DNA from: Purshia tridentata
Taxonomy: Eukaryota > Streptophyta > Magnoliopsida > Rosales > Rosaceae
Reading direction: 5' to 3'
Assembly (NCBI GenBank): GCA_003254885.1
Contig: QANT01000370.1
Location: 1 to 64,000 of the forward strand
Length of the DNA: 64,000 nt
The notes below the pieces were generated by a model. That model saw nothing but the letters and a program-made list of their open reading frames with translations, did not search any database and was not told the origin of the DNA. Positions within the stretch are counted from its first letter, which is position 1. Each line of letters begins with the position of its first letter. Position numbers and translations under genes: made by a program. This document shows, piece by piece, positions 51,994 through 64,000 of the stretch.

Positions 51994-54216
51994 ATGGTGA
52001 AGCTGACAATGATTGCTCGTGTTACTGATGGTCTTCCTCTAGCAGAAGGACTGGATGATGGCCGTGATATAAAAGATTCGGAGTTCTACAAACAACAAGT
52101 CAAATCTTTATTCAAGAACTTGTCAAGAGGCCAAAATGAGCCTTCAAGGATGTCAGTTGAAACTGGACCTTATATTTTCCAGTATCCTTGTGTCTTTTTC
52201 CCCCTAACATGTGTGCATGTTATCATGCTTAAATCCTCTTTCATGTTATATATGGAGTTGATACAATTTTTTCACTTATTTATTTGATAGGAGTTGATAC
52301 AATTTACTAGCTATGTTCATGCAATCTCATTATAGTTCCTGTACAGGATTCACATACAATACAAAGAATAAAAGCTTGTTCTTAAATATGTCTATGTGAT
52401 ATTGTGCATGTCAGGTTGCTTAACTGTAGTAATAGCAGATACTATGTTATGTCATGGTGAATTACTACTGTAAGTCAATGCTAAATATTCATCATCATGA
52501 GTCATGTTTGATAGATCTCAACAAATGTGTTCCAATTTATAAGAAAAAAAAAAAGAAAAGACGAGTGAAATGAAAGGTAAGAATGTTTAAAGTTGTTTTA
52601 GAAAATGTAAATGGCATATTTATTGTTTTCGTTTTTTGGTATGTAATATCTGTCAGTGGTGGACTTTTCTACCTGGACCAAATTGGACCTTAGCTAATAA
52701 AAAATTTCTATCAGGGACCTAGATCTAGAAATTCTATGATCTTACACTATAAATAATCAAGTATTTTTGAGCTATATATCCAACCCCTGTGGTAATATCT
52801 TTTGCACTACGCAACTTTTGGATTTTATGCACTTAGTGTTTGTGTCTGTGTATGTGTGTATCTTATGTTATATTATGGAATCTTCTCATTTGAGGAAGAG
52901 AATACAACTGTTATTGCCTTGACCTGTGTTCTTAGTTACATCATAGAAGGACGTGTCTGTTACTTGACAATGTGTGACCGTGCCTATCCAAAGAAACTTG
53001 CCTTTCAATACCTTGAAGATCTCAAGAATGAATTTGAGCGTTTGAATGGGGCCCAAATAGAAACTGCTGCAAGACCTTATGCGTTCATTAAATTTGGTAG
53101 GTCTATTGTCATGAATTATTGTCTTCCGCATGTTATGTGGAATTGTCCACTTATCTACATTTCATTGCTCTTTTTGCTGGGTTTGATTTTCTTTTACTTT
53201 TTATGTTTAAAAGATACATTCATACAGAAAACAAAGAAATTGTACCAGGATACTCGTACTCAGCGGAATATTGCAAAGTTGAATGATGAACTCTATGAAG
53301 TGCACCAAATAATGACTCGTAATGTTCAGGAAGTTCTTGGTGTTGGTGAAAAGTTGGACCGTAAGTTTCTATTCGCTTGGGAATTTTTTGGTTTGTGTAT
53401 ACCGGTGATAAATTTCTTCTTGTATTTCAATTTTGCAGAGGTCAGTCAAATGTCCAGTCGTTTAACATCAGAATCTCGTGTATATGCTGATAAGGCAAGA
53501 GAGTTGAATCAACAGGTTAGTCTTATCCGATTAGTCTGTGATAAGCATTAATTTAAACTAATATTGTACATGAGATTCATATTATAGACATATGGAGTTG
53601 TTCTCAAACATTACATATAATATGATTTCCCTGCCCACCCCCTCCTTGGTACTTCTCTAAACAATTTCATTACCATACCCTTGGCTTGGACATCTTTTAT
53701 GTGTCGCTAGTTCAATCAAGTTGTACTCTCTTATGGTGAGCATGAATACAACTGTGGATAAGGCATTTAGATGACACCTCTTCTTATTTAATGGAATGCC
53801 ACTTCAAATGGTGCTAGTTATTCATACCGATGGGCTTATAAAATTTAACCAGTTGTGGCTGATGGTGGTGTATGCTGGTGCTTTACTGCTGGTGCTGTGG
53901 TGTATGCTGCTGCTTTACTGCTGGTGGTGAGCTTGATGGGAGCAAAGCACATGACTGAGTTGTCTTCAGTTTATCTTGTTTTTTTTTCTCCTACCACCAT
54001 AGCACTAGGTCGTTGGGATTTGTTAATGCTCGTTTTCCTTTGTAAGAAATAGATTTTTCATAGTCGTATTTGTTTCAATGAGCAACAATACATTTATGTA
54101 GCTGAATTTTACTTTACACATCTTAATTGTAGGCTTTTATACGAAAGATTGCTCCTGTTGCCATTGTGCTTGGAATTGTTTTCATCCTTTTCTGGGTGAA
54201 AGGAAAGCTCTGGTGA
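51994..54216 (+). CDS. SEC22: SEC22 vesicle SNARE
   Basis: Five exons (51994-52181, 52936-53096, 53214-53360, 53439-53515, 54133-54216) give 218 aa, the usual length for plant SEC22. An N-terminal longin domain (MVKLTMIARVTDGLPLAEGLDDGRD, HYIIEGRVCYLTMCDRAYPKKLAF) is followed by a SNARE helix (LNDELYEVHQIMTRNVQEVL) and a C-terminal membrane anchor (APVAIVLGIVFILFWVKGKLW). SEC22 acts in vesicle fusion between ER and Golgi. The position of the ionic-layer Arg of yeast Sec22 (LLYRGD) is Val here (VLGVGE), as I recall for plant orthologues too. The ATG at 51994 is chosen because the upstream in-frame ATG at 51946 lies at the likely leader intron acceptor. Confidence 0.95.
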
Positions 54217-55614
54217 TCAAGCTGCTTCATGTCGAAATGTGTGACAATTTTCATGGGCTTCTGTTCGTTGCTGTGGACTGCTTCCATCTGGTATAATCAT
54301 TCTGACTTGGGGACCTCCGACTGGCTGCCTTGTCCTCATGAAAGATTTAGATGATGTTTTGGGGTTAATTTTGTTGGTCACCGAGTTTGATTGAGAAATT
54401 TAGTTTTGTAAGAACCTCTGCTGATGAGGATATATCCACCCTATGGAAGAGAGACCCTCAAGAACAGATGGGAGGAGTCAAATCTTATCATACTAGTTAA
54501 AGGGAATAGATTTTTCTATATTATATATGCATTGTCAATTTCATTCTCACGTAATTTGTGACATTTTAAGAAAGGGATCGTTACTGTGGACATGAGAGCA
54601 TTTATCAAGCGTGTTCTGTAGATTACTCTTATCTGGTTGTGGTTCTTACACAAATCATTATCAACATTAATTGATCTCACACCCTGTTCTGTCATCACTC
54701 ATCAGTAATCGTTTATATTAAATCAATCTTGCAGGATACACTTTGATTTTTGGCAAATGCTCGTGTTAGAAGCATTATTCAGATTTACCCCAACTTGCTG
54801 TCCAAGTGTAATACTTAACAACTACTAATGCAATCTAGCTATCAAGTATTTGTTACACAAACTCGGGGCAATTACTAGCCTTTTTAGCTCCCTTTCAGAA
54901 TATGTGCTCTTTGCATCCGATGTAGAAAAGCAGGTTTCTACTCATTCTGGTTGAGTTACAGCATGTCCTAAATGTTTCCCTTTTCCTAAATTTCTCAGGG
55001 ACCATAAGTAAACAAGATTTCCTCACAAAAGTTTGTTGACTCTTTTCAACAGTGAGCCATGTGAAATGAGCCTCCAATTAAATTTTGGGGTGCCTCAGTT
55101 GGGAAACGTTTACTACTTCCTTTTGAACGTTTAATGTGATGAAGGCTGAAGCTAATGCATTTTGCCTTGATTGGCATACGGCAACTCAAAATGAACTTAT
55201 TATATAAGCCATTAAACCTATTGAGCTTGATGACAGGATACCAAATTATAAGCCAAAATTATTGTAAATGAGTTGATTTTCAGCGTGCTCTGCATGGATT
55301 CATTTTCAAGATGGTCTATCTACACAAATTTATCCGCAATCACATTTTTTTGATAAGGAACAACTAACTTTTACAAAGTATAAGGACCACAAGGAGGATG
55401 AACAAGATGTCCATCAAAACCCAAATCTGCACTCACATTATTCCATCTGTGGATTTTGGGAAACTGGGAAGCGCAGCTACTCTAGTACTCATCAGTATCT
55501 AGAATTCTTGCTTATTGTATAATCATGGGATGGAAGTTCCCAATTTCTAAATTTGAGATACATACAAATTTATCTGCACTCACATTATTCTCTGTTCAAA
55601 TTCACTCATAATAT
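54217..55614. other. convergent spacer between SEC22 and KASII
   Basis: SEC22 and KASII end towards each other here. The stretch should hold both 3' UTRs. No other gene or repeat is recognised. Confidence 0.5.
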
Positions 55615-58600
55615 TCACTTGTAGGGTGCAAATAAGATAGATGAGTTGTGTCCACCAAATCCGAATGAGTTTGACAGTGCAACTTTTATGTCCAACTTTT
55701 CCTTCTTGGGGCCAATAAGCACATTCATGTCCTGCTCATATTCAGATATATTAGAAACAGAATAGAGCACTTTCTAAAGCTTGACTCGCAGAAAATGCAT
55801 AAACATATACTGTGAAAACAGTATTTGCAGATAAAATTTTATTATAAACAACTATTGATTTATACCACGCCTTCATCAGGATTCTCGAGATTGATGTTTG
55901 GATGGACGTATCCTGTTTGTATAGCCTACATTTGAAAAGGAAAATCCAGTGAGGAATCCACTGATACACAGAAAAGCATCCATGAAAAAGTATACAAGTG
56001 CTAAAGGTGCAGTAAATAGTAGTTGCTCTTAAGAGCTAGGCAAAGTGTGGAATTAACTTCCCATTTAAAAAACAACCACTTGTTCTGTCTTATAACTAAT
56101 ATCTAATAGCCACCAGGAATTGAGGTTTGGTGAACTTCAGGGCATGTACCTCTTTCACTAACAATATTTTTACTAACATGCAATAAGGAAGCAGAAGCTA
56201 ACTACCTTGACTGTTGCAACGGCTTCTACGCCACCTGAGGCTCCTAAAAGGTGTCCAATCATGGATTTTGTAGAGTTCACTTTTAGCTGCAATAATTAGA
56301 ATAGAAATAAGCACCACTATGGTAATTTTCTAATCTAATGACTAAAAAGACACGTTCATTTTACCTCTGGATTCTTTCCAAAACAACGGATTAGAGCTCG
56401 ATATTCTTTCAGATCACCTGTTGGTGTCGATGTAGCATATGCATTTATGTAATTTACATCTTCTCTGGAGACCCCAGATTGGGCTAGGGCTTTTTCTATG
56501 CAAAGCGCAACACCAGTCCCTGATTTTAGAAATAAAAATGAAGGTTGATATGAAAACAATCACATGGACATTTATACAAAGTGCATATTAGTATAGCTCT
56601 TTTAAGCTTTGAAAGATGACAAACTAGAGAATATAGAAAAAAAAGAAGAAATTAACCAAAGGAAAGAGAAGCTGTGATTAGATACTTGATACATACCATC
56701 AGGATGAGGCTCAGTCATGTGATATGCATCACAAGTGAAGCTTCCACCTAGAAACTCAGCATAGATATTTGCACCTCTTCTCTGTAATATTAATGAGAGG
56801 GGGGAAAAGGGTTTGAGCTGTAAAAACATGAATGTGTGAAACTTCATTGATCTATGGGAAAAATGTAGAAACTGGTTCACTGCAAACCTTAGCATGTTCT
56901 AGCTCTTCCAAGAGCAAAACCCCAGAACCTTCTCCAATAACAAAGCCATCACGGTTCTTTTCAAATAGAAAATTACATCACAAGTTAGGACTTAAAATAA
57001 CAGGATTAAAAAGTAAAAGGAAGGTGATATATGAAAATCCTAACACAAGATACAATACAATATCCCAAGGGCATGAAGCTTTAGTTGGTTCGCCATTTTT
57101 TTGTGACAGAGCCTTGCATGCTGCAAAACCTCCCAAGCCTGCACTTTGATCATTCATGAAACTTGATTAAGTACATATGTTGAAGAGACTGTAAAATAGA
57201 ATTACATCCTGAATAAGAATGACAGGTAGTACACCTATGGGGATGATTGCTGCTTCAGATCCACCACAAAGCATCATGTCCTGCAAATTTTAACAGGTTT
57301 GATGAGTATTTGGCCTAGTTTGACTTTACTGATAGACAGTTTATGAAGAAGAGTGAAGAAAAGTTACTGGTTTGCTGAGTCACACTATATCCTAGAACAT
57401 AGATTCAAAGCGCAAGTTCTATGTTATGTATGCATAAGACTAAGGGCAACTTACGGTTTCACCTCTCATAATATGATATGCAGCATTCAGTATACAAAAG
57501 TTACTGGTGGCACAAGCTGTTGATATTGAGTAGTTAGGGCCCATCCATCCCTGCAATTTGGCAACTTAGAAATAGCTACAAGGTTGTATCAACAACATTA
57601 GCATTAAACCATCCTAAAATTCCAACACAGCTTCAAACTTACCAAATCCATTGCTAGTATAGCAGAACCCATGTTAGTTGTTGCAAAAGGGACACAGAAG
57701 GGATTCATCTTCTTGTACGAAATCCTCAATGCTTCTATTGCATCATTAAAAACCTGATCAAAATTTATAATAGGTAGATAAGAAGTATAACAAGGTAAAC
57801 ACATAACTTGGTTCTTGAACAATCTAAAGTAATTGATAATGCACATGGAAATCAATTACATGCTGTCTTACTTGTCTGTTCCCTCAAGTGATATTCAATA
57901 AGAGGTTTTATGTCAACCCATGTTCTCACAGGACATCTATTTATAAAATTATTTTAGGATTGCAAAACTGAAATTTTCTAGTCATTCTGCATTCCTAGCT
58001 AATTTATATATATAAGCTCAACTTACTTTCATGCCTCCCAGTGCAGAGCCAATTATGACCCCACATCTACTTTTGTCTAAATTGCCCATAACTTCTTCTG
58101 TAATCCCGCCATCTGCCAATGCCTTTTTTCCAGCAGTGATCAAGTAAAGCATAAATTTGTCTGCCCTCTTAGAAAGCTTTGGTGAGACACATCCCTCTGT
58201 TAAGAAAGACTTTATTTCTCCAGCAATCCTCTGTTTGAAAGGAAACTAAAGTCAACATCTAGATGCAACGGAACGAAACTGAGCCAAAGAAAATATACCG
58301 TGGAAAATCGAGCACAGTCGAAAGCCTCTATCTCACTTATGCCACTGACACCTTCAAGAAGATTATTGTAGAAGACATCCGGATCATGTCCAAGAGGGGT
58401 TACCACACCCAATCCTGTCACAACAACCCTCCTTTGTTTTGTTAGAGGTTTTTTCTTTGTTGTGACTTCGTCTGCAGCTTGCACAGGCACAGCCATAGTT
58501 TTGCCTAAAAACATAGGGAAAAAAACTTAAGGTTCAAGCTTCAAATTGGAAGACTAATAGCAACTACCATTACCCCACTGTATGGTACAGCATTACAAGT

Positions 58601-59869
58601 AATCAACTTTTGGTCTGAATAGGTTATATGTAGCTGGGACAGTGATACACTCATATCAAACTTCCATCCTAAGTGATACGATAGAGTTTAAAAGCATAAA
58701 CACCATAAATTCCCTCAGATTTCCACCAAAATAATGAATTGTTTAATTGCAGCAGCATCATCAATCCATGGTAGCTAGTACTTTTTGTGTATAACTCCCC
58801 AGTCACGGAAAATAATGATGGAAACTAGAAAACTAAAATAATAAAGCCAAGATGACAATAACAAGAGCACAGCACACTCATGCAAACTTACAAAGTACCC
58901 AACTTCACTATGAGAGAAAGAAAACCGGTAAGAGTGAATTTCCAGTCGAGAGTAAATCTTCAACCTAAACTCCATATCTGCCCGTCAATCCTTTGTACAC
59001 CCCCTCTTAGATTCTCTTGAATTACACTCCCTCTCAAATCTTGCTCTAAACCCTCTATTGTAATTCTTGATACAAATGCTAACCAAGGCTAGCACCACTC
59101 TCCTTCTATATCCTCATGCATTTTTCATGATAAATGAATGCGGGTAAGGCAAATAACTCATCATAAACCTGCCAAATTTAACGCCCTCTTGGCTAATTCA
59201 TTTTTGTCCCATATGCACTTAAAATTACTATTCCCTCCAATCACTTCAATGAATCTAAGAATCTGTACTTGAAATCGCATTATCATGCACATTAAACCAT
59301 TAAGACAAAGGCACTTGCATGTGTCTTTGGCATCAAGCCAATTTGGGTACTTCAACAAACAACAAAAAAAAGTTGAATTATTATTATATTTTTTTCTAAC
59401 AGTACACAAATATTAAAGTTAACTACGAAATAAAATCCACAACAATCAAAAAGCAACATAATCAATTACTGAAATGAATGCATAAAAAATTACCAGAGTG
59501 AGCAGCACGATTCATACACCTCTGCCTTCTCTTCCTTAATGCAGTCTTTGGCCCAAAGAACGAGAACCCATTCTCGCCAAAGAAGGCCAAAGATTCATAT
59601 ATCACTTTGGAATTGTAGTACTCCTCAGAAGGCTCAAATGCCACGCAAGAACTCATCAGACTATGAATGCCACTCAAATTACTACCAAAATCAGCACCAC
59701 CTCCATAGCTGCATTTCGACACGAGCTTCTTTCTTCTCGCCCACTGACTCAGTGTCTTTGGACACTGAAACATAGAGGACCACATAGGGTGGTTTTTCTC
59801 ATATGCCTCAGATATACAACCAAGTAGACATGTACAGAAGGGTGAGGACGTAGAAGAAGAAGAAGCCAT
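55615..59869 (-). CDS. KAS2: plastid beta-ketoacyl-ACP synthase II (KASII)
   Basis: Thirteen exons (59869-59494, 58504-58299, 58230-58027, 57753-57643, 57550-57455, 57280-57235, 57138-57059, 56956-56888, 56781-56697, 56519-56365, 56286-56206, 55925-55866, 55731-55615) give 561 aa, close to Arabidopsis FAB1 (541). A Ser-rich transit peptide and linker precede the enzyme, which begins near [24 protein letters not shown] elongates palmitoyl-ACP to stearoyl-ACP in plastids and so sets the C16:C18 ratio. The nucleophile Cys312 (STACATSN), Lys483 and His488 ([15 protein letters not shown]) and the FGFGGHN end are present. The other catalytic His is replaced by Tyr452 ([10 protein letters not shown], where the family has INAHATST), by a TAT codon at 56437-56439. 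Everything else looks intact: no stop and all splice sites in phase. So this is either an inactive or altered copy, or a base error. Confidence 0.93.
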
Positions 59870-60622
59870 TGAAGACACTGGGAATTCACACAAAACCAAG
59901 AAAAAGACCCAGATAGAAAATCCGAACCACTTTGGAAAGAAATAGCAATTTGAGAGAAGTATTAGCAAGAATTGAGACAAAGCCAACCAAAAGGCTTGCA
60001 ACGAACCTACCTTTCAAGAACCCAAGACAGAAGTAATAGAGCACAAGCAAAAAAAAGAAGACTCAGATGAAGAATGAACAAGGACTGAAATGGAAACAGA
60101 AGAAATGGTCAATCTAAGAAAAAGGAAACGAAGGTGGGTTGAAATGGTGGAGAGCAGAGAGTTCCAAACTGACACACAGAGGGCGCCAAATGCTGCGGTG
60201 TGAGACCAAGTGAAACAGTGAGCGGAGAGCTTTACATCATGCAATATATATATATATTAAAAATAAAAAATAAAAAATAAAAAATTAGATTTGTAACCTA
60301 TCAATCAACCAAGCAATAAATGAAAATAAAATGTAAAATGTAACTTAAGTTATACGTAAGTTCTTCCATGTTTTTAATATTAATTAACATCCACGCATGT
60401 GAATAAACTAGTTTCCGATTGAAACACATGTTATATTAAATTGCTATATTACGAAAATCCTCCTTGTCAATCGGTTGCCTTAGAAAATTATCAATCATAC
60501 CGTCATCTAATTGAACAATTTTAATAGCAAAATTGGTATTACACCACTTCTACTAAGAGAAATTCTCTTATAAAAATCAGAAATATTATATAAGCATACA
60601 CATTAAAATCTTGCAGTACTAA
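59870..60622 (-). other. KASII leader and promoter region
   Basis: On the minus strand the leader may contain an intron: donor at about 60012 (ttgaaag then gtaggt), acceptor at about 59,882 (ttcccag). Further upstream lie a short TA repeat (60243-60258) and AT-rich spacer. Confidence 0.35.
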
Positions 60623-60627
60623 CTTCC

Positions 60628-61439
60628 TGTTGATGCAAAAAATTGGGCGTTCTTTAGATCAACGTGGATGAAGAAGGATAGACTTGATCCTGTACCTTTG
60701 ACTTTGAAGTTTGATAGTTCCTGTAATGGAAAGAAAACAAGAGTGGAACTCACACTAGTGTGGTATTGGCTGAAGATCCTCCGATGCCAAAGTTAGAAAA
60801 CAGCAAGAACTAGAATGATCTCAAGAGCTAGGCCTGAGATTAGTTCAAGTGATGTATATTCTCTATTTATGTTTTCCTTTTTTCTATATCTTTGAAAATG
60901 GGAAAAATGGGCTATTTATAGGCAAGAGCCCCAGATACCTACATGGAGATGAGCGGTTGTCACTGAGCCACGTGGATGCATCTGTGGCGTTCATCTCACC
61001 CATTAGGCCACTTTATCATTAAATGCAGGCATGGTAGGTGGGTAAAGGGGCTAAGCAACTGTCAAGTCATGATGGTAGGTGGGTAAAGGGGCTAAGCAAC
61101 TGTCAAGTCATGCCCCCTTTATGTCAGATAGAGGACTTTTGCGCACTCAACACTTGAGTATATAACCCTTGGAGAACGTGTACTACAGATTGATGCCGAC
61201 ATAACTGCATGAAGCCGACCCGACCCGAATCATTGCCCGAACTGATCTGCAAGACCGACCTTGAAGGTTGTGCAGATCCAGCGAGCTGTTGTTGAGTCTA
61301 CCCAGTCTCTGATTTCGGCTCGGTGAACATACGCGACATGCAGTCACTTCTGCTTGGGTCAATGGTCAATGTGATGGACAGGGGACAGGTGTCAGATATC
61401 CGCTCGTGGGTAATATGGATGCCGATCCGAGCATCAACA
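60628..61439 (-). mobile_element. solo LTR of a Ty3/gypsy-type element
   Basis: The ends are a perfect inverted TGTTGATGC...GCATCAACA, and CTTCC flanks both sides (60623-60627 and 61440-61444), a clean 5-bp target duplication. The minus strand carries a TATA box (gcctataaatagccc, 60910-60922) and downstream the ctttggcatcggaggatctt block common in plant gypsy LTRs, so the original element read on the minus strand. A 41-bp unit is doubled at 61031-61112. No interior remains. Confidence 0.85.
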
Positions 61440-61444
61440 CTTCC

Positions 61445-62755
61445 ATTTCTCATACTAACATATGTTGGCATTTCTCATACTCCTCCTCCTAACCAATCTA
61501 CTCTTATCTCACATACATTCTTTTAACCTCAATTATGAATATTAATGGTCACGTGATTAAGATTGGAAGTAACAATTAATAAAACCATTAAATATGGGAT
61601 GTTAATATGTGGTGCTTGAACTGCCTAGCCAATATGCCGTAACATTCCTCCTCACACAAATTCTCTTTTCATAAAATAAGCAACTTCAGTGTTCTCATGA
61701 AGAAGGGCATGCAGTAGTGCCCCAAATGAAGGGCATGAATTTCAAACAACTCCACCTCTCAATCGGTAGCTTCTAAGTTCTAAGACGTTGCATGCATTAG
61801 AATATAGATTGATATTGGAATAGAAGACTTACAAGTTGGCTAGCTTGAGACTTCTTGGTAAGGAGTACTGCTCCATCTGCCATTGTAACTGCTGCTAGCC
61901 AGAGCGATATTAACATGGCGGGTTCTTTTATGGAATGAAACAGTGGCTTGAAATTAAGGATTACATATATTTTGTGTGTATTCTTATTCTTAACTTATGT
62001 TAAATAAGGTTCCCTAGTTCGTTGTCTTGCTCAGGCCACACGGATTTTTTTATTGGGTTAAAAAGGATCGTTAAGAAATATGCTTTCCCATCTGAATATT
62101 CCTCTGTGGGAAACTTTTTATTAATTCCTAGAATTATGAACGGCATTTCTCTCAACGATTTCCAATCTTGTAGCACAATTCATGTGAATATTATAACTCT
62201 AAAACCTTTCAGATAGTATAATCAATTTATGTGAATATTATAATATAAATTGACGGCAAGTTTATACTTTAAAATAGAGTGTTAATAATATATATTTACT
62301 TATATTATAACACGTTAATTGATCATCTAATGATATTTTAATTATATATAATAATTTCTTCGTATGTAAAAATGGCAATGGGATGAGTGGATCGGGTTTT
62401 CCAATACTATTCTTGACCTACCCAATAAATAGGTCAAATTTTGCAGATATCATACCCACTTTAACAAGGTAGCGCCTCGCGGGTCTTCACGGACCAGAGG
62501 ATTTTTTCATCCCTATACATATGTGAGATTAGCATACATACTCAGAATTTCTATTGAGACCATTTTTTTTTTTTTGACCACTATTGAGACCATTTTAACT
62601 GACTATTGACCCACGTACATTAGAAAGATAGCAGAGCACATAGTCAAGTAAGTTAAGATAGTTCTGATGAAGTGGAAAAAAGGAAAAAGGAAGATAGTTC
62701 CGATAGTTTTATTCAAAATTGAACAATTTTTGGGTCACTTTGGGGGTGACCTTGA
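61445..62755. other. intergenic DNA, no gene seen
   Basis: AT-rich spacer. The stretch 61,450-61,480 repeats the end of the solo LTR motif (catttctcatactaacatatg) in inverted form, which may predate the LTR. No gene is supported. Confidence 0.45.
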
Positions 62756-63137
62756 ATTTTTGGGTCACAGGTCACCCCATCTCTCGAAATTACAATTTTG
62801 GCAATGTTGGCGCATAATCGGACCGTTTACATTTTAGATCACCTATTATAGATCATCTATGCAAAAAATTAACTCAATCGGAAATCATTTGGTTATAAAA
62901 TTGTTGTCAATTAAACAGAAAAAATTAACGATTTGGTCAAAAAATCACTCTTTAATTTGAAACCCTTCATTTTTTCTATATAATTGACAACAATTATATA
63001 ATCAAATGATTTCCAATTAAGTTGATTTTTTACATAGATGATCTATAATAAGTGATCTAAAATGTGAACGGTTTCGATTATGCGTCAACATTGCCGAAAT
63101 TATAATTTCGAAAGGTGGGATGACCTCACCCAAATAT
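62756..63137. mobile_element. fold-back element with about 150-bp arms
   Basis: The left arm (62756-62913, from tttttgggtcacaggtcacc through ttgttgtcaatta) is the reverse complement of the right arm (62990-63137), with scattered mismatches. The loop is about 75 bases. It ends about 300 bases before the ATG of the next gene, within its likely promoter. The transposon superfamily was not determined. Confidence 0.85.
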
Positions 63138-63311
63138 TTTTCTTCAAAATTTACCTCATTCTAGCTATGCCACCTACCTTTGGCATTCTTACTCAAAATT
63201 TAAAACTTGGAATTACCATTACTAATTCACATAATCCCAACGGCCGTATTATATTAAACTTCCTTTTTTTAGGTGGATGTGCCGCGTGCTTTCATAAGTT
63301 TCCCTCAATAA

Positions 63312-63333
63312 CTCTCTCTCTCTCTCTCTCTCT
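63312..63333. repeat. (CT)n microsatellite in a 5' leader
   Basis: About 11 CT units in a CT-rich leader just upstream of the next gene. Such runs are common in plant 5' UTRs. Confidence 0.9.
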
Positions 63334-63441
63334 TCTCTCTATCGCTCTCAAATTTTCTACCTTTTCCCCCCAAATAATTCCATAAAAGGAAGTAGGAACC
63401 CGTTTGGTGTTTAAGCAATCAACCAAGATCTAAACCCATCA

Positions 63442-64000
63442 ATGACTATCCCTGAGCTATCTAAAGATCATGAATATGAAGAAAAAGGTGAAGATTTCTG
63501 CGACATTGGAGAATCAGACCCGGAATACGGTTCAGACGATTCGACTAAGGACCCGAGTTATAGCGATCTTGAAGAAACCCATGCCAAGTTCACAGAGCTT
63601 TCAATCAAGAAAAAATCAAAGGCTCGGTTAGTGTCTGGTTGATCAGAGGGACATTTATCTTAATGGGTTATCTTTTTCTTTTCTTTTCTTTGTCTTTAAA
63701 TATTGATTTTAAGCTAGTAATCTATCATTTAAGTGTTGGAATTTAGTTGGTATTACTGGATTTGCAGTATTGTGAAGGATATTGATCTGGGTAGTGAAGA
63801 AGACCTTGATGGGGAGGAGATGGTTGTACTTGTACCTCAGCTTAATGAGAAAGATGAGAAAAGCTTTGAAATGGTCCAAAAGATTATTGAAGGTATGCCT
63901 TTTAAGCAATTTCAGTTTTTTCATGTTCAGTTTTTATGGTGTACTGATAGAACTTTGAATTTTCTGTCATTGTTTGGTGGCAGGTAGACAGATTGAGAAA
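63442..64000 (+). CDS. acidic N-terminus, possible CCCH/SAP protein (partial)
   Basis: Exons 63442-63626, 63768-63892 and 63984 onward (open at the window end) give an in-phase acidic protein: MTIPELSKDHEYEEKGEDF, SDPEYGSDDSTKDPSYSDLE, FTELSIKKKSKARIVKDIDL, then EKDEKSFEMVQKIIEGRQIEK. The DPEYGSD block and the QKIIEGRQIEK ending resemble, from memory, the start of plant zinc finger CCCH proteins of the C3H62 type, where a SAP-like helix follows. The diagnostic domain lies outside the window, so the identity is tentative. The exon structure itself is well supported by three matching splice junctions. Confidence 0.55.

Noticed and set aside
52802-53551. 249-codon open frame in the SEC22 gene
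   Set aside because: It runs through introns; only parts match SEC22 exons, and the splice sites explain the real protein.

Overview
The window is nuclear DNA from a eudicot plant. It is AT-rich, its genes are split by GT-AG introns, it carries MIR157 precursors and plant transposon families, and all six genes have plant-type products. A woody rosid is plausible, but the species cannot be fixed from sequence alone.

Region 1 (about 1-22,900) has no protein gene that I can support. It holds two intact MIR157 hairpins on the minus strand (about 2.7 and 3.55 kb) behind a shared candidate TATA box, and a decayed third copy near 0.8 kb. DNA transposon relics lie around them: a hAT-type element with an 8-bp target duplication, three Tourist-like elements and two Mutator-like elements. 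Two decayed Copia fragments point in opposite directions near 11-12 kb. From 12.0 to 18.9 kb lies a Ty3/gypsy-type element that carries gag but no recognisable pol, with a 906-bp LTR, a 38-bp satellite-like array, and a separate solo LTR of the same family. Single-N positions at 2966, 17701 and 18832 sit beside duplicated or truncated sequence and look like assembly joins.

Region 2 (about 22,900-64,000) is gene-rich. In order it holds: a COP1-interacting-protein-7-like gene (+, ten coding exons, 1446 aa); a full-size ABCB transporter with a long His-rich N-terminal extension (+, nine exons, 1527 aa); a DUF936 gene (+, 533 aa); an AlkB-type 2OG/Fe(II) dioxygenase gene (-, 482 aa); SEC22 (+, 218 aa); plastid beta-ketoacyl-ACP synthase II (-, 13 exons, 561 aa); and the first exons of an acidic protein that may be a CCCH/SAP protein (+, cut by the window end). 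All exon joins were checked by reading phase and each complete model gives an open frame. A CACTA-like element sits in the last ABCB intron. A solo LTR with a perfect 5-bp target duplication and a 380-bp inverted repeat lie upstream of the last gene.

The genes have unrelated housekeeping roles: light-signalling-related, membrane transport, a microtubule-associated type of family, nucleic-acid demethylation, ER-Golgi SNARE, and plastid fatty-acid elongation from C16 to C18. They do not form a pathway. I found no new multi-gene system. The most striking observation is that KASII has Tyr in place of one of its two catalytic His residues. Next are the dicistronic MIR157 unit and the His-rich ABCB extension.
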